The notes under the pieces: model-generated
What the model was told of the DNA's origin: nothing
What the model saw: the letters and a program-made list of their open reading frames with translations, nothing else
Database searches by the model: none
NCBI GenBank assembly: GCA_021845645.1
Contig: JAJZVM010000144.1
Span: forward strand, 1-10,684
From: Bacillota bacterium
GTDB lineage: Bacteria > Bacillota_E > JAJZYS01 > JAJYTV01
DNA length: 10,684 nucleotides
Reading direction: 5' to 3'
Part shown: positions 1 through 5,183 of the stretch, piece by piece
Numbering within the stretch: position 1 is the first letter of the stretch
How the letters are laid out: the number at the start of each line of letters is the position of its first letter
Translations under genes and position numbers: made by a program

Positions 1-258
1 CATTCACCTCACGCCCGCGGTGGCGCTAACACTAGCTCATGCGGCCGCCGACGGGCAGTCTTCTTGTCTCCCGGCCGGCCCGCCCCCCCGACCACGACCG
101 CGCGAAACGCCACAGCGCAAAAAGCTCGCTACTTCGAAGGCTGGACGCCACAGCAGATTGGAATCCTGCTCCGTCTTCCGGCCGGGACGGTGCGAAGCCG
201 CCTGCACCGTGCTCGGAACACTCTGCGGTCGATACTTACGGGGGGTGACAGGGAATGA
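1..258 (+). CDS. ECF-type RNA polymerase sigma factor, C-terminal part (region 4), cut by left window edge
   Basis: The last ~45 residues are a clear sigma-70 region 4 helix-turn-helix: RYFEGWTPQQIG, then LPAGTVRSRLHRARNTLR (about nt 127-231), which binds the promoter -35 element in this family. The frame stays open to the left edge, so the gene is incomplete. The residues before RYFEGW do not look like the usual sigma linker (normally LP..RE.LLLRYFEG). In the neighbouring frame the preceding stretch reads RPRPRETPQRKK, which does resemble that linker, so a one-base loss around the A5 run at 119-123 is possible, either a real mutation or a sequence error. The TGA stop overlaps the ATG of the next gene (ATGA), the usual arrangement of an ECF sigma gene with its anti-sigma gene. 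The region 4 identity is secure; intactness of the gene is not. Confidence 0.68.
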   Translation, partial: HSPHARGGANTSSCGRRRAVFLSPGRPAPPTTTARNATAQKARYFEGWTPQQIGILLRLPAGTVRSRLHRARNTLRSILTGGDRE

Positions 259-848
259 GAAGGCCGCTCGACGACATTCTCCACGACCTGCGTGGTGCAG
301 CGTCTCGCACGATGTCCTCGCCCGACCTAAAGAAGATGTGCGCAGCGGGACTTGCCACGAAGGTGCGGCGCAGCCCCCGGCTTCCGTGGGCGGTCGGCGC
401 GGCAGTGCTCGTCCTCGCGTTCGGATTCGGCGGTGCATACCTCGCTCATCACGAACTACCCGCCGGGCAAAGTCAGGTTGCGTTGCCGGTGCCGCAGGGA
501 TTCTGGTCACTCAAATCGGTTCAGCAGCGGGCCGCCACGTTCAGCATCTTCCCGCACCGGACCGGATCGAAGGCCTGTTCGATCGACCATGGCGGTCCTG
601 TGGGACCGTCATACACACCGTTCCACGGGATCTGCACGACTGAGGTCCTGACGCGACAGACGTACCTCGAGACGTTTCCCAAAGGTCCTCGTCCTGCCGG
701 CATCTGGCGTGCGGTGATGCTCAGCGAGAGTTGGAAGGGGCCAGCCTCGGAGGGGCAGCATACGGCGGAATGGGTCTTCCTGCTTGACGAGCAGGGTCGC
801 CTCCTGCGTACCATGGTCATCGGTTTGCCGCCGCAAAACTGGCGCTGA
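255..848 (+). CDS. single-pass membrane protein, probable anti-sigma partner of the upstream ECF sigma factor
   Basis: This is a 197-residue protein. Residues 1-43 form a charged, presumably cytoplasmic N-terminus. About residues 44-64 are one hydrophobic span (PWAVGAAVLVLAFGFGGAYL), and the rest is a predicted external domain with Cys108 and Cys127 that could form a disulfide. I do not recognise the external domain. The start is ATG 255, overlapping the sigma stop by ATGA and preceded by a GGGGGGTGA Shine-Dalgarno at 240-248. Its overlap with a sigma factor gene and its one-helix topology are the standard arrangement for a membrane anti-sigma factor that holds the sigma until an outside signal arrives. 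No ZAS zinc motif (HxxxCxxC) is visible in the N-terminus, so the anti-sigma role is inferred from context. It could instead be a sigma-linked membrane protein of another kind. Confidence 0.75.
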   Translation: MRRPLDDILHDLRGAASRTMSSPDLKKMCAAGLATKVRRSPRLPWAVGAAVLVLAFGFGGAYLAHHELPAGQSQVALPVPQGFWSLKSVQQRAATFSIFPHRTGSKACSIDHGGPVGPSYTPFHGICTTEVLTRQTYLETFPKGPRPAGIWRAVMLSESWKGPASEGQHTAEWVFLLDEQGRLLRTMVIGLPPQNWR

Positions 849-879
849 CCCTCATCGGCGAAATTCGGTAGCCACGGAC

Positions 880-903
880 GGGCGAGCGCCTTGACGCTCG
901 CCC
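880..903 (+). terminator. strong GC hairpin, likely terminator of the sigma/anti-sigma pair
   Basis: A perfect 9-bp stem GGGCGAGCG (880-888) pairs with CGCTCGCCC (895-903) around the 6-nt loop CCTTGA, 32 nt after the stop at 848. The following bases (CCTCCTGCTT) lack a U-tract, so it is a weak match to a classical intrinsic terminator. Its place right after an operon end and its perfect stem make that role the best guess. Confidence 0.6.
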
Positions 904-911
904 CCTCCTGC

Positions 912-1028
912 TTATATCATCTCGGCGAACATCTCGCCGGCCGCTTCATCGTCTGGAGCCGTGTCTGCCCACACGCAATCCGACCAATACGTGAGCTCCT
1001 GCGGCACGCCGCCGATCAGGATGGACAT
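912..1028 (-). CDS. short reverse-strand frame of unknown function, possibly a gene remnant
   Basis: Reading from ATG at 1028 to TAA at 912 gives 38 residues, beginning MSILIGGVPQELTYW and ending EAAGEMFAEMI. The same frame stays open upstream to a TGA near 1077, adding GILLQLKKQRVLRI before the methionine. The peptide has a plausible composition (an amphipathic basic part, then an acidic tail) and is unlike the arginine-rich chance frames elsewhere here. There is no clear Shine-Dalgarno before the ATG and no family match that I recognise. It may be a small protein, the C-terminal remnant of a lost gene, or chance. Confidence 0.2.
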   Translation of the reverse strand: MSILIGGVPQELTYWSDCVWADTAPDDEAAGEMFAEMI

Positions 1029-1315
1029 GATCCGCAGGACGCGTTGCTTCTTTAGTTGCAGAAGAATACCGCTTCAGGATTAGCCTTCCGTGTGTTCTCC
1101 GGGCCCGTCAAGCCTGTTTGCGTTGTCGTTCAATCTTTGTTGATGCTCTGCATCGCCGTCGTCATGAGTCCCTGGATCGGATGTTCGGACATGCCAAACC
1201 GCCTCCTCGCCTTAGGCATGCGCACGGCCGGCGACCACTACACCTGCCGTCTGGCGGGTGTGGCAACTCATGGCCGTCCGACGCGCAAACATCGCGACAT
1301 GCGCTGATCTGAGAC

Positions 1316-1380
1316 TTGCGGCAGGCCGAGGGTTGCGGCACCGGAGTGTACCTCGCCCGGGGGCCGCAATCCGGCAACCC
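1316..1380 (+). repeat. overlapping inverted and direct repeats upstream of the MFS gene (possible structured leader)
   Basis: TTGCGGCA occurs twice (from about 1316 and 1333), and both copies can pair with GCCGCAA (about 1363-1369). GGGTTGC (1330-1336) can also pair with GCAACCC (1374-1380), extended by GG/CC with one bulge. These pairings are partly exclusive, or could form a pseudoknot. No known riboswitch consensus was recognised. The segment lies about 55-115 nt before the ATG of the YnfM-like exporter gene. Confidence 0.3.
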
Positions 1381-1385
1381 CAAGC

Positions 1386-1406
1386 GCGGAATCTTCTTGG
1401 TTCCGC
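1386..1406 (+). terminator. hairpin with a nearby T-run, possible attenuator before the YnfM-like gene
   Basis: GCGGAA (1386-1391) pairs perfectly with TTCCGC (1401-1406) around a 9-nt loop. AGGTGTCTTTTGG follows, with a T4 run beginning about 7 nt after the stem. It is 27 nt before the start codon at 1433. It could stop transcripts entering from upstream or be part of a leader switch with the repeats at 1316-1380. The stem is short, so confidence is low. Confidence 0.3.
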
Positions 1407-1426
1407 AGGTGTCTTTTGGCTATGCT
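1397..1426 (+). promoter_or_regulatory. possible promoter placing transcription start at or near the YnfM-like start codon
   Basis: TTGGTT (1397-1402) and TATGCT (1421-1426) are separated by 18 nt. The start expected about 7 nt after the -10 falls at about 1433, the A of the ATG, and no Shine-Dalgarno precedes that ATG. Together these would fit a leaderless mRNA. Both hexamers are imperfect (3 of 6 and 4 of 6 matches), so this is tentative. Confidence 0.3.
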
Positions 1427-1432
1427 CGAAGC

Positions 1433-2629
1433 ATGTCCAGATCGACCGACGCCGGGCTCGGGCCCGGAGATCCAGGCTACCGGGCGGCGAGCCTCGCCCT
1501 TTTCATCACCGCACTCGTCACGTTCGCGCTGCTCTATAGCACGCAGCCGCTTCTACCGCTGCTCGCGGCGGATTTTCGCATAGGCCCCACCACCGCCAGT
1601 CTCAGTGTTTCGCTGGCGACTGCGGGTCTGACTCTCGGCCTGCCGCTCTGGAGCATGCTGTCCGACCGCTACGGCAGGCGGCCGGTCATCCTGACGGCTC
1701 TCTGGGCTTCGGCCGCTCTCGCCCCGCTGATCGCCGTCGCGCCGAACTTTTCCCTCCTTGCCGCCTTTCGCTTTCTGCAGGGGTTGATGCTTGCCGGAGT
1801 TCCGGCAACCGCCATGACCTACCTGGGCGAAGAGGTGCGCCCAGCTGCGCTTGGGGCAGCCATGGGCCTCTACATCGCCGGAAACTCCATCGGCGGCATG
1901 AGCGGCCGTCTGGCCGTCGGCTTCGCAGCGCAAGCCCTAAGCTGGCGGTGGGCGCTTGCCCTGCTCGGTTTGCTGGTCGTGCTGCTGAGCGCGGCAGCCC
2001 AGCACCTGCTGCCACCCTCGCGGCAGGCAGCCCGCCGCAGCCCCGTCGGCTTCGCCGCCCTGGGGGACCTGCTCGCGCTGGCCGGGCGAAAGGAGGTCCT
2101 GCCGCTCGTACTGATCGGCGGCCTGCTGATGGCCTCGTTCGTGGGTGTCTACAACTATCTCGGCTTCCTGCTCGTCGGGCCGACCTACCACCTCGGACTG
2201 GGAGCGGCGAGCCTGGTCTACCTCTTCTATCTGCTTGGCTCCCTCAGCTCGTTCCTCCTGGGTGGTCTCGCGGACCGCCTTGGCCGGAGTCCCGTTCTGC
2301 TCTGGTCGGTGGCCCTGACCCTGCTCGCCGCGCTGGCATCCCTGGCCCGGCCGCTTCCGCTGCGCCTGGGGGCCGTCGCGCTTTTCACGTTCGGCTTCTT
2401 CGGCAGCCACGCCGCAGCCTCGACCCTCGTCTCGCAGCGCGCGGCGGCGCGGCGCGGGCATGCCTCGACACTCTACCTGCTGTCCTACTACCTGGGCTCG
2501 AGCCTCGGCGGCACGCTGCTCGGCATCCTCTGGGAAGGCAGCGGCTGGAACGGAGTGGTGTTCGGCGCAGCGGGAGTGCTGCTGACTGCATTGATCCTGT
2601 CCGCATACAGTCGTCGCTTCGGAGACTGA
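1433..2629 (+). CDS. MFS exporter, YnfM-like (12-TM major facilitator)
   Basis: This 398-residue hydrophobic protein closely resembles E. coli YnfM-type MFS efflux permeases, as I recall that family. Visible marks are FALLYSTQPLLP near the first helix, the loop 2-3 signature SDRYGRRP (about 77-84), TYLGEEVRP (129-137), GLYIAGNSIGGMSGRL (145-160), and near the end YLLSYYLGSSLGGT and WNGVVFG. A second ADRLGRSPV loop marks the duplicated C-terminal half. It should export a small molecule by proton antiport at the cytoplasmic membrane; the substrate cannot be read from sequence. I chose ATG 1433 because it gives the family N-terminus, whereas upstream in-frame residues (GCGTGVYLARG) look untranslated. 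No Shine-Dalgarno precedes it, and it sits in the right arm of the small inverted repeat ATGCTCGAAGCAT (1422-1434). It converges on the next gene, with 16 bp between stops. Confidence 0.9.
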   Translation: MSRSTDAGLGPGDPGYRAASLALFITALVTFALLYSTQPLLPLLAADFRIGPTTASLSVSLATAGLTLGLPLWSMLSDRYGRRPVILTALWASAALAPLIAVAPNFSLLAAFRFLQGLMLAGVPATAMTYLGEEVRPAALGAAMGLYIAGNSIGGMSGRLAVGFAAQALSWRWALALLGLLVVLLSAAAQHLLPPSRQAARRSPVGFAALGDLLALAGRKEVLPLVLIGGLLMASFVGVYNYLGFLLVGPTYHLGLGAASLVYLFYLLGSLSSFLLGGLADRLGRSPVLLWSVALTLLAALASLARPLPLRLGAVALFTFGFFGSHAAASTLVSQRAAARRGHASTLYLLSYYLGSSLGGTLLGILWEGSGWNGVVFGAAGVLLTALILSAYSRRFGD

Positions 2630-2639
2630 GCGGGCCCTG

Positions 2640-2654
2640 GCCGGCTCAGCCGGC
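2640..2654. terminator. short GC hairpin between convergent genes, possible bidirectional terminator
   Basis: GCCGGC (2640-2645) and GCCGGC (2649-2654) form a perfect 6-bp stem with loop TCA, between the convergent MFS and CopD-like genes and overlapping the latter's stop codon. No T-tract follows on either strand, so termination strength is uncertain. Confidence 0.35.
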
Positions 2655-3164
2655 GGCTACGAGTCCCGCCGCCGCGAACAGGACGACGACCGCCAGGATG
2701 ACGTTCGCGACACCAATGCGCATCGCGAGCCGGCGGTAGCGCTCGGCCGCGCGCGCCAGGACCTCCGGCGGAACCCCGCCGGACTCCTCGATCTCGCGCC
2801 GGATGGCCGTCGCACGCCGGCCGACATGGAAGTCGTGGATGAAGCTGAGCACAACCATCGCGAGGACCGCGGACAGCTTGATGCCGAGCCAGCGGCCGAA
2901 ACCCGTGGCGTAGAAGGCGGGCAGCAGAAGCGATCCGAGCGGAATTCCCATCAGGATCAGATTGAGGATGCCTGTGACGACCAAAATGGCGATCGCGGTC
3001 CAGGCCAGCGGCAGCGACGCCTTCCCGACCGCCCTGAAGAGCGCGGAACGCTCAACCGCCGAGAGATTGCGGCTGACGGGGTGGAGCACGAACCCGACCA
3101 TCAGCATTTCGCCGATCCAGAAGACCGCCGCGAACAGGTGGATGAAGAGCACGATCTGGCGCAT
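2646..3164 (-). CDS. small four-helix membrane protein, CopD-like
   Basis: This is a 172-residue integral membrane protein with hydrophobic spans at about 3-28, 52-72, 93-111 and 148-170. The N-terminal IHLFAAVFWIGEML motif and conserved-type histidines (His9, His28, His110, His113, in the first helix and SFIHDFHVGRR) resemble CopD/PF05425-like and related small haem- or copper-linked membrane proteins. That family link is by pattern only. The start is ATG 3164, with a strong GAGGAGG Shine-Dalgarno 8 nt upstream. It lies 67 bp after the PolX-like gene on the same strand, so the two may be co-transcribed, although a hairpin (3209-3230) lies between them. Nothing in the sequence shows metal or haem binding directly. 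An uncharacterised membrane protein of another family is possible. Confidence 0.75.
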   Translation of the reverse strand: MRQIVLFIHLFAAVFWIGEMLMVGFVLHPVSRNLSAVERSALFRAVGKASLPLAWTAIAILVVTGILNLILMGIPLGSLLLPAFYATGFGRWLGIKLSAVLAMVVLSFIHDFHVGRRATAIRREIEESGGVPPEVLARAAERYRRLAMRIGVANVILAVVVLFAAAGLVAAG

Positions 3165-3208
3165 GCTATACGCCTCCTCGCGACATCGTGCCGCGTCGAG
3201 TCAGGGCT

Positions 3209-3230
3209 GGCTGTGACGGCGCGCACAGCC
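3209..3230 (-). terminator. hairpin just after the PolX-like stop, possible terminator or attenuator
   Basis: On the reverse strand, GGCTGTG and CACAGCC form a perfect 7-bp stem around an 8-nt GC-rich loop, starting one base past the TAG stop of the PolX-like gene (3232-3234). No U-run follows. It may limit read-through into the CopD-like gene or mark an mRNA end. Confidence 0.35.
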
Positions 3231-3231
3231 C

Positions 3232-4842
3232 CTAGCCATGCGCCCGCCTCAGGCCGTCGACAGGACGTGCGTTGAGGACCTGGTCCTGCCGCAAGCCGGC
3301 TTTCTGCGCCTGCGCGATGCCCAGTGGCATGTATTCCAGTTCGTGCGTCGAGTGGGCATCGCTATCAATCACGAAAGACAGCCCTGCGCCGTTTCGCCCC
3401 TCGAGCCAACGGAAGTCTAGGTCCAGACGGCGCGGCGACGCGTTGATTTCGAGGGCCGTGCCGCAGCTCGCTGCGGCGTCGAACACCGCCTGCCAGTCCG
3501 CGGCGATGGGTGGGCGCTCGCCGAGCTTGCGCGCGCCCGGGTGGCCGATCGCGGTGACGAGCGGGTGGCGGATCGCCCGCACCAGACGCTCGGTCGCGGC
3601 CGCAGGGCTCTGGTCGAAGTGGTTGTGCACCGACGCGATGACCACGTCGAACTCTTGGAGCAGATCATCCGGCAGGTCCAGGGACCCGTCGGCATGGATA
3701 TCCACCTCGCAGCCCTGGAGCAGCGAGAAACCCTCCGGCAGGTGCGTCCGCAACTCCTCAATCTCGCGGCGCTGCGCTCGGAAGCGCTCGGGCGTGAGAC
3801 CGTTGGCCACCTTGAGACCCTGCGAGTGGTCCGTGACGGCAAGGTAGGCGTAGCCGCGGGCCACCGCCGCACGCGCCATGGCAGGGATGTCCGCGAGGCC
3901 GTCCGACCAGCTGGAGTGGCTGTGCAGGTCGCCCCGCACCGTGTGCACAGCCGCATCGCGCACCCTGGGAGCGATGCCGCGCAACGGGGGTGGGATGGGG
4001 ATCATGCCGGCGCGCTCGAACACATCGTCCTCGGCGAAACACGGCACCTGGCGCTCCCCATCGTAGAGTTTCGCCGCGTCCAGCCGCAGGCCGCGATGTC
4101 CGAGCGTCTCCCCCATCTCGGCCAAGAAACTCTCGGGCCCCGTGTGCCAGAGCAGCGCCGTGCCGAGCTCCTGCTCCGGAACGAAGAGCAGGGCGTCCTC
4201 GGCTACCGTCCACGCACCTTCGAGCACGATCGGCAAGAGTTCGTGCCAAGCTCTGCGGCTCTCCGCGCTGTCGGGCGCGAGCCAGCGCGGTCTCTCCACC
4301 AGCGGATCCAGACGACGCACTCCGCCGGTTGCGACAAGACCCGGCACGACCCGTCCCAGGCTCTCGGTCAGAGCGAGCAAGTCGGGCAGCGGCACACCGC
4401 GCCGCCGCTCGGCGAACGCCCGCAGCAACTGGCGCCGCTGCGCCGGCGTCACGCCGGGGAGTTCCTCCCCGGCTGCCAGATGGTCCGCAAGTCCCGAAAC
4501 AGTGCCGATGCCGGCCGCCCAGAGCTTGCGCGCCGTGCTCGGGCCCACGCCCGGCAGACGCAGGAGCCACGAGAGCTCGGGCGGCTGCACTTGCCTGCGC
4601 CGGACGAGGCCCGGGGGCATCTCGCCCTCGGCCATGCGCATGATCTTGTCGGCAATCTTCCTGCCGATGCCTGGAGTCCCTTCCAGCGCCTCGCGGCTCG
4701 AGAGATCGATCGCGTGCATCTCGAGGCGCCGCGCCGCCTCGCGGTAGGCCCGCACCTTGAACGGGTTCTCGCCTGCAAAGGCGATGCGGTCTGCGAGTTC
4801 GTGCAGCCAGGATGCGATCTGCCGAGGCCCTGCCAAGACCAT
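3232..4842 (-). CDS. polX: PolX-family protein with intact PHP nuclease and degenerate polymerase palm
   Basis: The protein is 536 residues, slightly short for bacterial PolX (about 570). N-terminal DNA-binding helices (ENPFKVRAYREAARRLE, 25-41) lead to helix-hairpin-helix motifs EGTPGIGRKIADKI (54-67) and RLPGVGPSTARKLWAAGI (95-112). The palm begins normally with TGGVRR (172-177), but the expected downstream GDxD catalytic pair is missing: residues 178-190 read LDPLVERPRWLAP. The C-terminal PHP domain is complete: GDLHSHSSWSDG (304-315), VTDHS (336-340), GCEVDI (377-382), ASVHNHF (403-409), GHPGAR (433-438) and DSDAHS (493-498), all metal ligands in this family. It should therefore be a metal-dependent 3'-5' exonuclease or phosphoesterase in DNA repair, probably without gap-filling synthesis. 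The start ATG 4842 gives the usual family N-terminus and follows an AGGGGGT site; ATG 4881 is an alternative. Confidence 0.9.
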   Translation of the reverse strand: MVLAGPRQIASWLHELADRIAFAGENPFKVRAYREAARRLEMHAIDLSSREALEGTPGIGRKIADKIMRMAEGEMPPGLVRRRQVQPPELSWLLRLPGVGPSTARKLWAAGIGTVSGLADHLAAGEELPGVTPAQRRQLLRAFAERRRGVPLPDLLALTESLGRVVPGLVATGGVRRLDPLVERPRWLAPDSAESRRAWHELLPIVLEGAWTVAEDALLFVPEQELGTALLWHTGPESFLAEMGETLGHRGLRLDAAKLYDGERQVPCFAEDDVFERAGMIPIPPPLRGIAPRVRDAAVHTVRGDLHSHSSWSDGLADIPAMARAAVARGYAYLAVTDHSQGLKVANGLTPERFRAQRREIEELRTHLPEGFSLLQGCEVDIHADGSLDLPDDLLQEFDVVIASVHNHFDQSPAAATERLVRAIRHPLVTAIGHPGARKLGERPPIAADWQAVFDAAASCGTALEINASPRRLDLDFRWLEGRNGAGLSFVIDSDAHSTHELEYMPLGIAQAQKAGLRQDQVLNARPVDGLRRAHG

Positions 4843-4867
4843 CAACCCCCTAGGCAGGCTGCCCGCC

Positions 4868-4885
4868 CCGCATGCGGGCATGCGG
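4868..4885. repeat. perfect 8-2-8 inverted repeat, candidate operator between polX and aspS
   Basis: CCGCATGC (4868-4875), spacer GG, GCATGCGG (4878-4885). It lies 26-43 bp upstream of the PolX-like start and about 35-52 bp upstream of the aspS -10, in a divergent intergenic region. This is a typical size and place for a dimeric regulator site, but no known regulator consensus was recognised, and GCATGC is self-complementary, so chance is easier than for a random sequence. Confidence 0.35.
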
Positions 4886-4919
4886 CCGCTCGAAAGGCAG
4901 CTGGGCACGCCACCCGTCG

Positions 4920-4928
4920 TGCTATAAT
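4920..4928 (+). promoter_or_regulatory. extended -10 promoter for the aspS T-box leader
   Basis: TGCTATAAT is a perfect extended -10 (TG at 4920-4921, consensus TATAAT at 4923-4928) in a very GC-rich background. No good -35 is seen (CTGGGC at 4901-4906 is the closest), which extended -10 promoters tolerate. Transcription should start at about 4934-4936, giving a leader of about 250 nt, a normal length for a T-box. Confidence 0.8.
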
Positions 4929-4934
4929 GGCGCA

Positions 4935-5159
4935 AACGATGAAGGAGAGCAGTAGCGGCACCAGCCGGGACCAAGAGAGCCGCCGCAGCTGCGAAGGCGG
5001 TTCCCGGCCGTCGCGAAGACGCTCCGGAGCGCATGGCCCGCGGTCCCACACCGCGGCTTTGCCGTAACGCCCACGTCACGGGCAGCAAAGAGGTCGGCGC
5101 ATAGCCGGCGAAGTGCGGTGGCACCACGACGCCCCCTCGTCCGCACAGGACGTGGGGGC
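4935..5159 (+). ncRNA. T-box leader with Asp (GAC) specifier, upstream of aspS
   Basis: A T-box senses uncharged tRNA: Stem I reads the anticodon and the antiterminator bulge binds the free NCCA end. Stem I is complete. The basal stem GAGC (4947-4950) pairs with GCTC (5021-5024). The loop has AGTA (4951-4954) opposite GAA (5015-5017), followed by specifier GAC (5018-5020), an Asp codon. GCG/CGC then CCGGGA (4965-4970)/TCCCGG (5002-5007) lead to the AGAGAG bulge and the CCGCC/GGCGG apical hairpin with loop GCAGCTGCGAA. Hairpins at 5038-5056 and 5057-5090 fill the linker. In the antiterminator, GTGCGG (5113-5118) pairs with CCGCAC (5141-5146), the bulge is TGGCACC (5119-5125), and ACGA (5126-5129) pairs with TCGT (5137-5140). 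TGGC fits the GCCA end of a G73 tRNA, as tRNA(Asp) has. Confidence 0.94.
5131..5159 (+). terminator. T-box terminator hairpin, competing with the antiterminator
   Basis: GCCCCCTCGTCC (5131-5142) pairs with GGACGTGGGGGC (5148-5159) around GCACA, a 12-bp stem with one T-T mismatch. It uses bases 5137-5146, which also form the 3' side of the antiterminator, so the two folds exclude each other. The tail (ACATGTCTTGCT) is a poor U-tract, and the aspS Shine-Dalgarno at 5172-5176 lies outside the stem, so transcriptional control is likelier than direct Shine-Dalgarno masking, but termination may be inefficient or assisted. Confidence 0.75.
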
Positions 5160-5183
5160 ACATGTCTTGCTGGAGGTGGTGCC

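Larger units (their letters stand above)
849..1432. other. 584-bp gap with no convincing full-length gene
   Basis: After the hairpin at 880-903, codon-like structure is poor on both strands and the short open frames resemble no family I know. The contents I can point to are a short reverse-strand frame (912-1028), a set of overlapping inverted and direct repeats (about 1316-1380), a second hairpin (1386-1406), and a possible promoter at 1397-1426 for the MFS gene that follows. The stretch could be degraded coding sequence plus a structured leader. Confidence 0.55.

Noticed and set aside
1056..1383. Short open frames on both strands in the gap before the YnfM-like gene
   Set aside because: No Shine-Dalgarno, no family resemblance, and the frames overlap each other and the repeat region; treated as chance.
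5015..5020. Two-codon specifier (GAA Glu plus GAC Asp) in the T-box
   Set aside because: GAA opposite AGTA is a conserved structural part of the specifier loop in T-boxes, so only GAC is taken as the specifier.
3541..5067. Long open frame on the forward strand across polX (508 codons)
   Set aside because: It runs antisense to the PolX-like gene, has a low-complexity Arg/His/Ala composition, and passes through the polX upstream region and the start of the T-box.
4843..5163. N-terminal extension of the PolX-like protein (frame open to 5163 on the reverse strand)
   Set aside because: The extension is antisense to the T-box leader and low in protein-like character; PolX proteins normally begin close to the segment starting at 4842.
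5118..5183. Upstream in-frame GTG as an earlier start for aspS
   Set aside because: The extra 22 residues would be encoded by the T-box antiterminator and terminator, and there is no Shine-Dalgarno; ATG 5184 has GGAGG at ideal spacing.
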